Assembly: GCA_000708835.1 (NCBI GenBank)
Contig: DF237390.1
Location: forward strand, 1-64,000
Reading direction: 5' to 3'
DNA from: Klebsormidium nitens
Lineage: Eukaryota; Streptophyta; Klebsormidiophyceae; Klebsormidiales; Klebsormidiaceae
Length of the DNA stretch: 64,000 nt
Shown: positions 1 through 12,500 of the stretch, one piece after another
How the letters are laid out: each line of letters opens with the position of its first letter
How positions within the stretch are numbered: the first letter of the stretch is position 1
Notes under the pieces: generated by a model
Told to the model about the DNA's origin: nothing
Database searches by the model: none
What the model saw: only the letters and a program-made list of their open reading frames with translations
Program-made: the position numbers and the translations under genes

Positions 1-1097
1 TCCAACCGTCACACGTCCGCATTCAATCACTGTAGCTAGTAGTTCAGAGCTGCAGAGAAGCGTCAAGGTGCGCGCAGCTAGCTATCATACGGTAGCCTTC
101 AAGCCTTATGCAAGACATTTACACATGTTTAACTTATGTACGTATGCTATCGGATGCAAGAGAAGCATGTGCTCAATATGCAATTCCGATTTGGTTACGG
201 CATGCTTGTAATGTGCGAAAAGAACCATCAGCTCACCTGGCAGGCCGGCTTCAATCCAAGCAAACATTTGCGCTTAACTTCAAACGCTTGAACTTCGAGG
301 CGCTAGTAGCAAGTGACCGGTCCAGCGATCGCCGGCGTGCATGGTGCATCAAAATAAAGCCAATCCTCGAACCAATCACGTTACGGGCGTAGGCCATACG
401 AGAATAATTGCAAGCGAACGAGCACTTCATTCACATGTACATTGCCCGGAGCTCCTTGTGAACAGGGTTCATGGGTACATACGTTTTTGTACGCCGACTC
501 CTCCTTTATATAGCTTGAAACGCGTCCTAGGCTGATAATGTCATGAAAGCGTCCAACTGGGGCCTGATTGACCTACCTCCCGGCCCCACGTCTCCGTGTG
601 CACTACTTTTATAGGGTGCCACCCAGGGGTTCGCTGAGAGCACCAGTCATATCAAGCGATAGGTGACCGTGGACGTCACGCCCAGTGAATCCATCCCAAG
701 CACTTGCATCCTGTCGATGACGTACACGTGCAGAAACTTGGCGGCAACACAGGATCATACGGGTGAGTCTAGCTGCTACTGAAGTGCAGAAAACTTGAAA
801 GATCCTCAACATATATTCTCCTATGCAGCAATAGATGTTGCACGCTAAGTGCACGGAAGCCTCCCCAATGAACTGAAGAGTGCACCCATTGCTTTCAAGG
901 CTTGCCGGCCCGTCGAGTGCATGTATAAAGTACGCGGCCCGTCGAGTGCATGTATTAAGTACGGTGCTGAACTTTTCCGCCCCTTTTCCAAGAAGAGTTG
1001 TCGCGAGTTGATTGAGACTTCACTTTCAGCAAACAACATGCCACCAAGTCCTAGTTTTGCAGGCAAGGCCGTAAACAGCACTTGGTCAACCACAGCA
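1..1097. other. Intergenic, downstream of the phosphatase gene
   Basis: No open frame here has recognisable domain content or a splice-consistent model. It should hold the 3' untranslated region of the phosphatase gene that ends at 1098 on the minus strand. The only structure seen is the 29-bp tandem duplication at 906-963, listed separately. Confidence 0.5.
906..963. repeat. Two-copy 29-bp tandem repeat
   Basis: Two adjacent 29-bp units (906-934 and 935-963) begin with CGGCCCGTCGAGTGCATGTA and differ at one position (A or T near the end of the unit). The repeat lies just downstream of the phosphatase stop codon, probably in its 3' UTR. No function can be read from it. Confidence 0.9.
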
Positions 1098-4000
1098 TTA
1101 TTGCTTGTACTCTTGGCTGACGTATGTGTGTTGGACTCGAGCTCCCCGACCATTCAAACCTGGATCAGTTACTTGCCTGTAATCACGAAACGGGGGCAGC
1201 GGCACCACGCCATTTGAAAATGGACCATCAACCGGAAACTGTCCATGAGACTGCCACTCAAAAGGCAACAGCCCCCCATCTTGAGGTCGACGACCATCAA
1301 AGCCTGGGGCTGCGCCCCAGTCATTCCTGGTGAACCCGTTCGATGGAACAAATCCGTTTCCCGGAGGAGGTGGCCCATTGTAACTGGTAGAAGGCTCCCA
1401 GGACCGGTTGTAACTAGTAGAGGGCTCCCAGAAACTTGCGCCGGGCGGCCGGCCCGTCCCGTTGGCTTGCCACGTCCTCTCCCTCTGTGCTTCCTCCGGT
1501 TGCCGATGCACACCAGGCCGAGGAGCCGGGCCAGCCCAGTGTGAAAACCCCGTCCATTCTTGCAATCCTGCGCGCTCGTACCCAAACGAGGCCTTACTTT
1601 CCCAGCCCGATTGCCCCCACCCGTTTTCAATCTGTGCCGGCGCGCTTCCCGTCACGCGTGCGTCAACCGGGAGCTTTTCCGAGTCCCACCCCTCTTCCCG
1701 GAGTCCAAACGTATCCCAGCGCGGTCTTTCCCAACCGTTTCCACCCCAGCCCGCCTCAGCATTCCAACCAGACTCCCTCGGGTACCCGTTCCGCATTGGC
1801 CGGCGTTCGGTTTCCGGAGCTCTCCTCACACCAACCGGCGACCGCGTCCTCTCCCGGTAGACTCCACCGGTCGCTCCTTCACCATCCGACCAGCCCGCGT
1901 CTATTGGTCCTTTCATTGCCTCGTAGCTTGGCCTTGCTTCCGGCCACCGGCCTTCGTTTTGTCCCCGAAAACCATTCCTCTCAAAACCATTCGTCTCGAA
2001 CTGCCTCGAGAAGCGACTCCTTGCCCCCACCCCGCCGCTTTCCACGCCTTGCCACCTGGCACCGTTCTGGTTTCCGAAGTCCATGTCTTCACCCGTTGCG
2101 TGACGGGGCGGATCCCGCCACAGACCCTGACCCCCGTTTGCTCTCTGCCACTCAGCTTTTCGACTTTCTTCTATCCGGTAAGTATCTTCGAACCGACTTG
2201 AACTTCCCGCTTTCACTTGCTGGGCCGCTTTCTCTGCTAACCTATTTGCGAACCCGTCTGCTTGCCCCCTCGCTAAGCCGTCCGCTAACCCCACTGCTAA
2301 CCCCTCAGCAGACTCCTGACTCGGTGCGCTCCCTCGGGTACTTTGCTGCTCTCTCTGCTTCCGGATAAACTGCTCAAAACTCGCCTGGGTCTCCTCCCTA
2401 ACCCGGGCGCTAACCTCCCCGGTTATCTCGACCGAACAGTCGGGGCCGACGCTGATCCCGGGTTGACCGAACGGGTGCGCTTTGACGTACTCACGGACGT
2501 CCGCGGCCACGTGGACACCCTCCAAAAACGAACGGATGCGACCGCCAGGGGCTGCGAGGAGTAAAAAAGGTAACGTCAGCATTTGTGGAGGATAACCGCA
2601 AAATCGCTCTTAATATTTGACAGAAACAGAGTGGTCAGCAGAAAAAGCGTGGTTGGTAGAAGAAGAGTGGGCCGGGCCGATTCCTTGTCGGACCTACGAA
2701 CGGGACGCCGAATGCCCTGTAAAAATGAGCAGATGCGGCCCCCGGGAGCTGTAAGCAGACGACGTGACGTCAAGGGAGGGAAAGAAAATGACGTCAGCAG
2801 CCATCAGCGATGCAAAAGCTAACCAGGATCACAATCAAACAGGGAAGGCAAGAGAAGGGATGTAATGGCAGCGTTCATCAGGACGCCTCAGCGAGCACCG
2901 AGTTTGAGCCGCCGTGAAACTCATTCTGACTGCGTTGCTTGATACAACTTTAATTGTTTCGCGTGTGCCGTTTTGGGATTGGAACGAAAGAAACATCTGA
3001 TCCATTCGCTTGCAGCAATCGTCATGAAAACAGATAAGCAGTACTCTAGGTGTGGCACAAGCAAGACGTAAGCAACGGCTGGAAAGGAGCAGCCATACTA
3101 AGTACGAGACTTGACAAGGCTTCGAAGATCATCTGCCAGATCAAGCATTGCAGGACCAACAACAGCGCTCATCATCTCACTGTAAGGGCTTCTTAAGCCC
3201 GAGGGAAGGCAGAACCTTCTCAAATTCTGATCTCCTTAGTCCGGTGGCTGAGACCCTACCGAGGCAGTCTTGTTCGCGCCCGTCAGCGACATACGTCTTC
3301 GGAAAGACTCCCGTGTACGGCGGATTCCGCAGGGCCTTATAGGCGGAGTCGTCGATCAGGAGCGTATTGCTGGGGCCGTAGACGCCACTGAAAGGGGGGG
3401 ACTCCCACACCCTGCGGAGCTCCTTGAGGAAAATGGGCTTGTTGCGGTTCTCGGGGTGCATGAAGCCGGTGTTGGTGCACTGGTCCTGGCCCTGGAAGGT
3501 CGGTGCCATTTCTGATTTAGACTTTGATTCCGCCACTCTGGTTTCAGTGGGTTCTAAGACTGAGCGAACGTACCAAAACCCGGGTGGTAACAACGATTCT
3601 GAAGTTAAAATTCTTAGGGGGGAGACAACGGACGAAGCCCAGTACTCAGGGATGCAACGTGCAGTAACGACGACGGTGGGATGGAACATCATTGAACTCG
3701 CAGAGCGGAGAAGTGTTATCATAGCCATTGCTTCGAAAGGCAATTAAATTGAGCAAAACATGCGGGTCGGTCACGAAGAAGTCGGATAATGTTGGTGGAC
3801 GAGAGTCAACACGGAGACACAAGACAGGCTGTGCATGCTTGTACCAATATTCAAAGACTTCAATTCCACTCAAAAGGTCGGAACCTGACTTAAACCCAAT
3901 ATAGGTTTTGACACGTAAGTTCGTAGTACAATAGCGTCCAAGTGAAACAAATGCTGGCTGATGTGGAAAACGCTGAAGTAAGACGAAGCCTTACCCAAAT

Positions 4001-5771
4001 GAAGGCCAGCTGACTGACCGCCTCCCCAAATATGTATCGAGTTAGACCTTCCACATTGTGTCTGCATGAATAGGCAAGTGCGTTGCATAAGTGACTGTTC
4101 TCCACGTTCCTTCTATTTAGTCCCTTGTTCAATTTGCCTTCTAAAACACTGGCAAGCAGCTATGCATCAGGACAGAGTAACGATAGAAAAGTTGTTCTTG
4201 CCACTCTTCTAGAAGAGTAGAAGACCTGAACCCCGTCCTAAAGAACGACAGTGAACACAAGATACTTATGACTCACAAATTTGGATGACACTGAGCATCG
4301 CTCATGATTGACAGGCAGTAAATTACAGCCCCCTTGACATTCAAAAGCACACCATGCCTCTACTCACGCTGACGGATACGATTACATCAACCGGGGCTCA
4401 CAAAACAAGGGACCCATTCACCGAGCACCAATAAAGCTCCATGACTACTTATGCTTCAACCAGTGCTTGGAACTGACTCTACTACAGGACAATCAAAACT
4501 ACAAAACCAGATATCAGGAGAAACTTGATCTCATGGGTACAAACCTGGTGCTAAGGAGACCTTCCAAAAAGTGACAGCATAAGTGACAGAAGGGAACGAG
4601 TGAGAACGCGGAATCCCAAGCAGACGAGAGAGACCCCTCCTAGCTAGTACCCACTACGATCAATGGTCTGGATTGATTGGATTCACCAATTGTGACCATC
4701 AATGGAAGGGGCTAAAATGGAAGGGGGTCACTAGGGAGTCCGCCGGGAGTCCACTGTTCTCCTTCCATTCGTTCTTCCGCGCAACGTGGACTGTTCGCCA
4801 GCAATCACCGAAGGTTGGCGTCTTACCTTCGCGCAGATGACCACACCCCCACCACAAAGTTATCCAGGCAGAACTTGATGAAGTCCTCGCAGTGCGGCCG
4901 GTTGTAAACTGTACGTGAGTGAGGACAAGTCTGAGCAGGTCGAGTTAGAGGTGGCGGCTTATGCACGGCAGTAATATACACCAGAATCCGAGCATAAAAA
5001 GTCTTGACGAGGTGGTTTGCCATTCAGGCGTCCTTTATCCTAACACAGAAAATAGCTCGAGGACACATTATCATCTCAAAAGCATCGCAAATTCTAACCG
5101 CTATGGTTCCAAGGTGAGGTAAAAGATAAGGACTGCTACATCAAGCTAACAAGACTACGGATGGCACAAGGACTTTCAACACCTTCAGCACCTTTGCGGT
5201 AAGAAGACAACAAAAAGGCTGCTAATTTGATGCCTTTGCATACTACTTGTCTAGCCTTCAAACCCCGTCACAATCTACAAAGCAGATACGAAAGTTGCAA
5301 CCACTTACCTAGCTTGCGTTTAATCATCACGAGCATTTACCAGCCACATATAGCTTCAGCAGAAAGGGGCAACGAAAAGGAGAGGTGAATGCCATCTCGC
5401 CACTCACTCAGAAAGTTGTTGACAGTGCCGTCATGCTCCCGCAGGGTCGGCTTGCCCTTGTCAAACTTGAACATGGTGTCAATAAGGAAGCCGTTCACGT
5501 CTAAGATCAGCAGCTTCTTTGGCAGACCGTCCGCTGAAACTGGCGGCTCCTTCAGCCTTTCTCCTGAGCTGACTGTTTCTGGAGCTACCACCTCCGGGGA
5601 GCCAACAGGTGTCACATCGTCATAGGCTCCTCCTACATGATTCCTAAGAGTGCTCACGTTGGCGCCGCTCAGTGGATCTGCGACCACTGCTCCGGACAGA
5701 CTTGTCGACTCCTGGAGAAGATGTTGATCGCTCTCGGATGATCGCGGCACGTCCTCAACAACAGCCGCCAT
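1098..5771 (-). CDS. FCP1-like (NLI-interacting factor) phosphatase-domain protein with long disordered tail
   Basis: Five exons on the minus strand: 5408-5771, 4827-4908, 3995-4061, 3260-3491, 1098-2551 (2,199 nt, 732 aa; every junction in phase). The FCP1/NIF homology domain spans about residues 86-275. It has the HAD motif I region LLILDVNGFLIDT (Asp91), YNRPHCEDF, VGVWSSARRHNVEG, the motif IV region TLLIDDSAYKALRNPP (Asp218/Asp219) and the family's C-terminal PGGRIRSFLEGV and HPFGQPGI. It resembles the plant branch of small CTD-phosphatase-like proteins, which act on phosphoproteins, probably in the nucleus. The second catalytic Asp of DxD is Asn93, as I recall for much of this plant branch, so activity may be low or altered. 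The last exon adds about 440 residues rich in Gly, Arg, Trp, Pro and Asn with no domain I recognise. The start is the ATG at 5771; a head-to-head gene lies upstream. Confidence 0.9.
2712..2748 (-). repeat. Decayed copy of the start of phosphatase exon 5
   Basis: On the minus strand CTTACAG is followed from 2748 by a segment reading APGGRICSFLQGI. This matches APGGRIRSFLEGV at the start of the real exon 5 (2551). The acceptor AG and reading phase are the same as in the true exon, so it could be used in splicing. It would then replace the long tail with about 60 other residues before a stop. Confidence 0.8.
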
Positions 5772-6408
5772 CCTTGACTAAGAAGTAGGAAAATTTTGAC
5801 CTTGTCTGATAGAGCGGGAACCGGGCGGAAGAGACCAAGCCAATATCGGATCTTCAGTCTGCAAATACCTGTGAGGAGTCCCACTAGCTGTTGCTGCCCA
5901 GCGAATGGAGCTGAAAAGAGGCAAATTCTTCAGGGGCCATACCGTAGCCGCCCTGAAACTGGTGCCGACAATGACTTCTTCAACGTGACGCCCTTTCAAG
6001 TTTCAGGAAGGAGTGCTCAAGCTGCTCCATGCCACTCTGACTTGAATGGTTCAATCTCAAGGGTTTCACTGGTGTTTGTACCGAACAAGTGTCCATGATG
6101 AAAAAAGGCAAATACGGTAGGCCGGTTCTTTGGCCCGACCTCCAAACCATGGGTAGAACATTGTCCAATCAGCCGGATATCATCACCGACGGTGAAAGTG
6201 GTAACCCTGCCTTTTAACCCTCAAGATTATAATAGGAAGTTGAAAGGCGATGGAAGATTCTGCATTGGTGCCAACAAAACAAGGAGTTTCAGAATCATAG
6301 GTACCGAGTTGAACAGCTGTGAGAGGCAGTGGGTGAGCACAAGGTTCTCTGTGAAGAGCACAATCTGCTCCCTCTATACAGTCTCCGGGTTGCTATTAGC
6401 AGTGCAGA
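5772..6408. promoter_or_regulatory. Shared head-to-head upstream region, phosphatase / Pcc1
   Basis: These 637 bp separate the start codons of two divergent genes and must hold both 5' UTRs and promoters. I see no clear TATA box placed for either gene. Assignment as a bidirectional promoter rests on the gene models alone. Confidence 0.5.
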
Positions 6409-8472
6409 ATGGCCACAACGCTGGAGCCCCCTCGAACAAAGCAGAGACTGGAGGAGCCTCCAGGTGTAAGTGGCAGAGAAGCGTCACGAGCGGGGGGCTT
6501 GGAAGCAGGGCCGGGAAAGGAACCTGTTGCTGATGGCCAGAGACAGTTCACTTGGTAAGTCTGAGCTGCATTTCCTGACCATTACCACCCTACCTGTTCA
6601 GAACCCTAATTCTCAAATTCCGAAATTGCCAGACGGAGGTGTCTTACGAGGTGCTGAAGACCCTATTGGCATGTTGATATCCATCAGACTTGAAGGGATC
6701 CTTACACTGTGGGGGATTCACTGTTTTGTAGCCCCAGTTTAGCATCCGTGGCTCTACTTTACCCTGGGGTACAATGCTGCCAGTTATATCCCGCTTTGTG
6801 CTTATGAAAAACTTGTAGTTTTGACTCATGTCCTGTGCACCATGTTTACGTGATGTCATGAAGGATGCCTTCAAAGAGATGCCGAACCTGAGAGTTATCT
6901 CCCCCTGGCTCAACAGTTCATGGCATGTAGACTTTCCAACGGAGGAAGCGGCTGTCATAGTGTGCAAAACCTTGTCTGTAGACGCAGAGGTGAGTCTGCT
7001 TCTGACGCCAATGCCTCTCACACATTCTGTCCAGTCAACAATCTGAGTTACCTGCATTGACAACAACCTCCTGCAAAAGCATCAAAGCAATCTGCCTCGG
7101 CACCTGATTAGCTAAAATTTGATGCATTAAGGAGTGTCTTGTGCTGATACCATCACTTCACCATCAGGCTGGAACTTTAGTGCATTGCACCAACTGCACC
7201 ACCCTTTCATCGTGCTGCAATCAGTAGTCTCAAGAGTCAGTTCTTCTTGATATCAAGGATCATTAGACCTCAAGAAGAAAGCAGTGAACAGAGTACACAC
7301 CTGCTACCTGATACCCACAGAATACATATCAATTCAGAGATTGTTATTCAATGTGATGGGGCTGAGCACCATCTCTATCAGCGGGCCAAAGCGCCATGAA
7401 GATTCTAAGCGTGTAGGAGACCGAGAGTTCGGACAGCTCCTTCTCAAAATCATACTAAATGTTTACTTTCTCTGAAAGCATGACAGAAAGTATGACAATT
7501 TTGGAGACCAATCTGATTCGGATGGGTGCTTTAGCTGAAGGGAGGGATGTTTCCGACTTTATGTGGGAGGCACGGGGTCTGTTGCAGCAGAAGCTGCAGA
7601 AGGGCCTGGCAAAGCTTACACCTTTTGTGTACACCCTTCATCTATATCAAGAGTCTGCAGCAGGCACAACTGGTCTTTCCAGAAAGTGACGACTTCAGCA
7701 GCCATTTGCCTGCGGAATGCCCCAACCAGTCTCTTGGGAACGTATCAAAAGGTTTTCTGAGGCTTGGAATGTACAGTGTTTCAGTTGAGGTCAGAAGATT
7801 GTAGTTGAAGATACTTGTATTGAGTAACTTCTTGGCGAGGCTTTTCAAAAAGCTATCTTAAAGTTACCATCTCACTTTGGATGCAGCTGAACCCCACGAA
7901 AGTTTTCCGAGAGATCCGTGTGGCTGGCAAACAACTCCTAGTGTGAGCCTTCTCCCTTTCTGACCCCTTGACTCCACGCTTTCTGGCTCAGTCTTTTGAC
8001 CTCAGTTCTACTTCGGGCTTCGATATCGAACTGCTTTCAAAGAAGCGTCCGGAGCTTTCCGCGAATGTCAAAGCTGACGGACGCGCAGATCTTGGAATTA
8101 CAACGGACATTTCTCATCAGCCCGTCTGCCCTAATGTCAGGCATCAGTTCGTGTGCTATCATCCTTCTTCTCTTTCTTGATTCTTGATGAGTAGGGAGGT
8201 GGTTGGGTGCGCCTGAATCTGAAGCGTTTGTCCCCGTTGTTGCACCTTCTTGGCGCATTTAGATTTTGATTGAAAGAGCGGGAAATCAAACGGTCGGTGT
8301 TTACATCAGCACTGTACGAAGTGAGTCTCCGTTTTGTAATACCTGCAGATCTTTCGCTGCCTCGGATGACAGGCTGCTACGAACAGCTGTGAATGGATTC
8401 AAAGACATGCAAAAACTGGCTATCAGAACCCTTGAAGAATTTGGACCCCATCTAATGGAGCCAGCAACGTAG
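6409..8472 (+). CDS. PCC1: KEOPS/EKC complex subunit Pcc1 (LAGE3/CTAG family)
   Basis: Four exons: 6409-6554, 6917-6989, 7887-7942, 8349-8472 (399 nt, 132 aa, all junctions in phase). Pcc1 is the dimerising subunit of the KEOPS complex, which makes the N6-threonylcarbamoyl group on A37 of ANN-decoding tRNAs. Diagnostic segments appear in order: VDFPTEEAAVIVCKTLSVDAE (exon 2), LNPTKVFREIRVAGKQLLV (exon 3), and the family's C-terminal helix ASDDRLLRTAVNGF followed by LAIRTLEEFG (exon 4). The first 48 residues are Gly/Glu-rich and unconserved; they come from an ATG at 6409 with a clean GTAAGT donor, so the N-terminus is less certain than the core. The length fits eukaryotic Pcc1 proteins. The gene diverges from the phosphatase and converges on the NYN gene. 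Confidence 0.87.
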
Positions 8473-9520
8473 CCTAATCTATCTTGTAATATAGCCCCTT
8501 GAATCCTAGTGCACGCAGCTCTCGTAGCCCCCAGCAGGAGATTGTCAGGAGTCAATGGCAGCATGCTCGAATCATCTTCATGAAAGCTACATGTCACATC
8601 GCATGCCGTGCTATGGTGCTATCCTTGCTCACTTCAATCATGCCAAGAAACATGATGGACAACTGAAATTCGGCACACGGCGGCCAGAACAAACCGCGTT
8701 CCGAATTCTTCCAAAGTTTCCAGCTTCGTTGAATTGAGAGGATCAGTGGGCGGCATGATGCATCAACACCCGCGCCGCGCCGCCCCATGGCGCGGCGCGC
8801 CATGGGGCGCATATGGGCGGCCAGCTATTGTTACATGCTCTTGTGTAGCTAGAGCTGGTGCCAACGGATCATTTGGATACATCGGTCTGAAGCACTGAGT
8901 GCTCGAAAATAATGTTTCTGACATGCTCGAGTCCGCCGTCACACGGCATTATCATAGCTCAGGCTGGACTATCACGGTACGCAGAATTTGATTTTTGGTT
9001 GCCAGCTTGCGCGGTGTTGGCAGTTTCGTTAATTGCATGCAGTCATGTATAGCCACGGCGGTGCTGGCACCTTTGTACAGTCTCAGTAATCATTCTCAGT
9101 GCCGGCCGGCGATGATATTTTCTGCAATTAAATTAAGGATTTCAAGTAACTATGATCATGGAACTTTTTGAGAAATATACGACGACGAGCCGCTTTGGTT
9201 TGTACATATTAAGCCAGGAGATCGACATTCGTATATGTACAGTATACCAAGTGTCTGCTGCCGCCAGGACGCCATGCATGCACATGTCCGATCATATCAA
9301 TCATCAAAATTGAACATTAGCAAGTGACATGTCCCAGACAACCAACGATCGGATGTTGAGAGCTGGAAGAATGGTGCCCCTGGGTCAGCTGGGGCGGCCT
9401 GACTTGCCGAGCGAACCAGGTGGCACGACCAGGGCCTTCTTTTCAAAATCAGTCCATTTGTTTGCGACTCAGTTAGCTTTCAACTATTCCTTCCAACATC
9501 AAACCTCGACCTAGAACGCG
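8473..9520. other. Intergenic between convergent genes
   Basis: About 1 kb between the 3' ends of the Pcc1 gene (+) and the NYN gene (-). I find no gene or recognisable element apart from the GC-rich palindrome at 8781-8809. The region should contain both 3' UTRs. Confidence 0.5.
8781..8809. repeat. Perfect GC-rich inverted repeat (14-bp arms, 1-bp centre)
   Basis: The left arm CGCCCCATGGCGCG (8781-8794) and right arm CGCGCCATGGGGCG (8796-8809) are exact reverse complements around a single G. It contains two CCATGG sites and BssHII-like GCGCGC. It lies between two converging genes, about 300 bp past the Pcc1 stop codon. It could form a strong hairpin in RNA or a cruciform in DNA; no function can be assigned. 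Confidence 0.95.
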
Positions 9521-12500
9521 TTACCTCCTCTTGCGCGTGCGCTTTACCTCCTCGCTGCCTGGCCTCGAACTATGACCGTACTTCAGGGCCATCATTTGAT
9601 CGGTCGTCAACTCATCGAACGGAATGCTCTCTAAGTCTCTGTACAGATTTCCCTCAAACTCGACATTGTCTCTAGACGCGGACCGCTGCGGCGGCGCTAA
9701 CCTACCTGGTTTACCTTTACCAACTCGCTTCGTTACGGGCTGCTTACCATTTCCCGCGCCGTTGTTTTCAAGCGACGGGGATCGCATGGTTTCGGGATCC
9801 GCTAACAGATCCCAACCGTTCGCTGCTTCCCGTAAACGACTCGAACTCTCACCCCGTCCGTTGCCTGGCTGATCGAGACCCTGCGCCTTTTCGTCCACGT
9901 TTGAGCTAACCGCTGGCCTAACCCTTGGTTTGGCAACCCGGGGACTTTGCCCGGGCACTCGCTTAGTAGTACTGCGAATGACCAGTGAGTCTCCTGCGCT
10001 CGCGCTGCGCCCTTCGTTCGAGTCGCTTTCCCCATCATCCCCTAATCCTACCCCCTCGGAACGGCCCGCTGACCGATCTTCCGCAACCAAATGTTGCTCA
10101 ACCTGATCTGCCCCCCTAGTTCCGCCTTTCAGCGACGTGACTCCCGCACTCTCTGACCTTCTCCCACTGCTCAATGCCTCTTCCATCTGCATTCTCGTCG
10201 CTTTTCCGTTCTGCACGTCCTCCAGTGCTGTCAGCCCCTTCCCTCGCCCTCCCTTTGAACCCACTGCCCCGTTCATGAAAGGCCCTGAAACCCCTTCAGT
10301 CCGTCCATTCCCAGCCCCTGTTCCCTTCAACCCTCCACTCTTCACCCCGCCGCCTGTCACCTTCCCGTTCGTTCCGTTCGTTCCGTTGCTTCCGTTCTCC
10401 ACCGCCCGCTCAACGTCCCGCCACCGTCGGTGCATCCGTCCCCGGTGATCCTCGTCCCCCGTGCTGTATCCAAAGTCCGGCAACGTATCGAACCGCTGGA
10501 AAATCTCCAGATCCTGCGCAGGGCTCCGAAGACCGTTTCCCGCTCTCCGGGGGGGTCCCTCGCTGTCGCTCCCGCTGCTGTACCCCTCCCCCCCGGAGCG
10601 CCGCCGCCGCTTCACCGCAGCGCCCAAGTTCACCCGGCCCTTCCCGAACGCCACCGGAATCGCTTCCGCCTCCGACGGACGGAACTTTCCGTTGGCGGAC
10701 TTCTCCACGCTTTCGGACGCGCCTTCGACACCACTCGCCGGGTTCGGACGTCCGCTCGTTTCCGCAAGCCCGCCACTAGCCGAGCGGTCCGCAACAATCT
10801 CTTCCGCTGGAGATGGCTCCAAAGACTGCGCGCCGCCATTGTCAAATGAAACACCGTTTCCAAACCCACGACCATTCTGGGACCGGTGGAAATGTTCCCC
10901 GCTCTCGTTCTCCGAATCCTCAACTTCGATCTCGCTGTCCTCGCCGTCTGAATGAGCCCATTCGGACAGCCACGCGATGTCGTCTTCGGCCGAGCCGTAC
11001 TCTCTGCTGACGTCATCGTCGGACGCTCCGCTGACGTCAGCGCGTCCGAAGGGGTCCTCCGGGGGCGCCCCCCGGCTGAGCTGCTCGTAGAGCAAGGCCA
11101 ACTTGTCGAAACTGTCCCGCGAGACGGACTCCTCGAAGGTGGGCGTACGGGAGGAGAGCTCGCCGATCATTCTGCGCAAAAACAGTTGTACGAGGTCGTT
11201 TTGACACTTTTACCGCAGATCAAGTAAGTTCGATCAGAACATACTTCACTCATCCTCCAAAACGCGCAGAAAGTGCTTGCAGGACAGCATGTTGACACAT
11301 TCACCTGCGCTTATCCAGATTCAGTAACAAGATTGCAAGTGTGGCCCGAGAGGCTATGCTTTGCGAGGCTGTCGTGTTGTGCTGAAAGGTAGACGTGAGG
11401 ACTTGGAAGCACGAGTTTCACAATCCACATTCGCAGAGAACACACTATGAATATAACTTCTGATAGATCTTGTTTTTGGATTTGCGAAGCGACTTTCACC
11501 GGAGCTGAGCTCGAGTTCTAGAAAATACACCAACGAAGCTGTTGCTTTTGGGAAGATCTGTTCCTATTCCTCGATGGTGGGCTTTGCGCACGTTGAGCAT
11601 TCTCAGAACAGCGAAGCACGCACCTGTCCTCTTCCAACTGCTTCAGCATCTCCTTTCGAGCCTGGTTGATCTGCGCACCAGACACGTTTGAATTAGCGAG
11701 CAAGCACATTACCATCGAGCAGCACACTTGACCTTTCTGTACTGGATTGTAACTTGATCTTCGGAGCGCTTATGGAGACGCCTCGTCGATCGACAAAGAT
11801 GAACCTCGTGTGCTACAGGGTCGCCTAATTGCAACAATTACAAAAGGTAAGAACATATTGACCCGTTCTTGTCGATGCACTGTGCTGAGCGGAACTCCGT
11901 TCAAGTCGCCCGGTCAGCTGAGGCCAGCAACACTCAAGATGACGTATGCAACCGGCTCGTGACGTCAGGGCGAGGTGGGAATAAGCCCCACCTCCTGGAT
12001 TAGCAGGCCGCAACTCCAGACGGTTGCGCCGACGCCGTACGCCATGCTTTGCTGAGCCAGGTCTGACGTCACCACCCATACGTTGTGGTTGCCCTTGTCG
12101 TGCAGGTTCTTGGCCTGCGCATGAGCCAGATTAGTTGATGCTTCCCCCATCGCAAAAAATCAGGCTCTGAAGACCCTCACCCAATCTTCACCAGAAGGTG
12201 TGATATATGATAAACGCTTTACTAAACCGCTTGCAGTGTTGCTCAAATCCATACTCAGATTCCAAGAGCAGGTTCAAAGGGAAGGCGTGATCGATCATTT
12301 GCGATCCAACGCCCTGTTTTGTGCAGGCTCTTAGCTTGCTAAGAGAAAAAAGTTGAACTTTGAAACTTCGCACTTGTTGAAGCTGAACATTTGAATCTTT
12401 AAAGCCTTGGATTGGAGATCCTGCGGAAAAAGGCATTTTTGAGGTTTGTGAGACCTACCTCCCGTTCGATCCAAGAGTCGGCGGTATCGTCGGCCGAGTA

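Noticed and set aside
1436-2368. A 310-codon open frame on the plus strand, Pro/Ser/Leu-rich
   Set aside because: It lies opposite phosphatase exon 5 and mirrors its low-complexity, GC-rich composition. The minus-strand frame continues family homology in phase.
6644-7066. A 140-codon minus-strand open frame, first thought to be a separate gene
   Set aside because: The opposite strand carries the Pcc1 exon 2 (WHVDFPTEE...), with splice sites and family homology.
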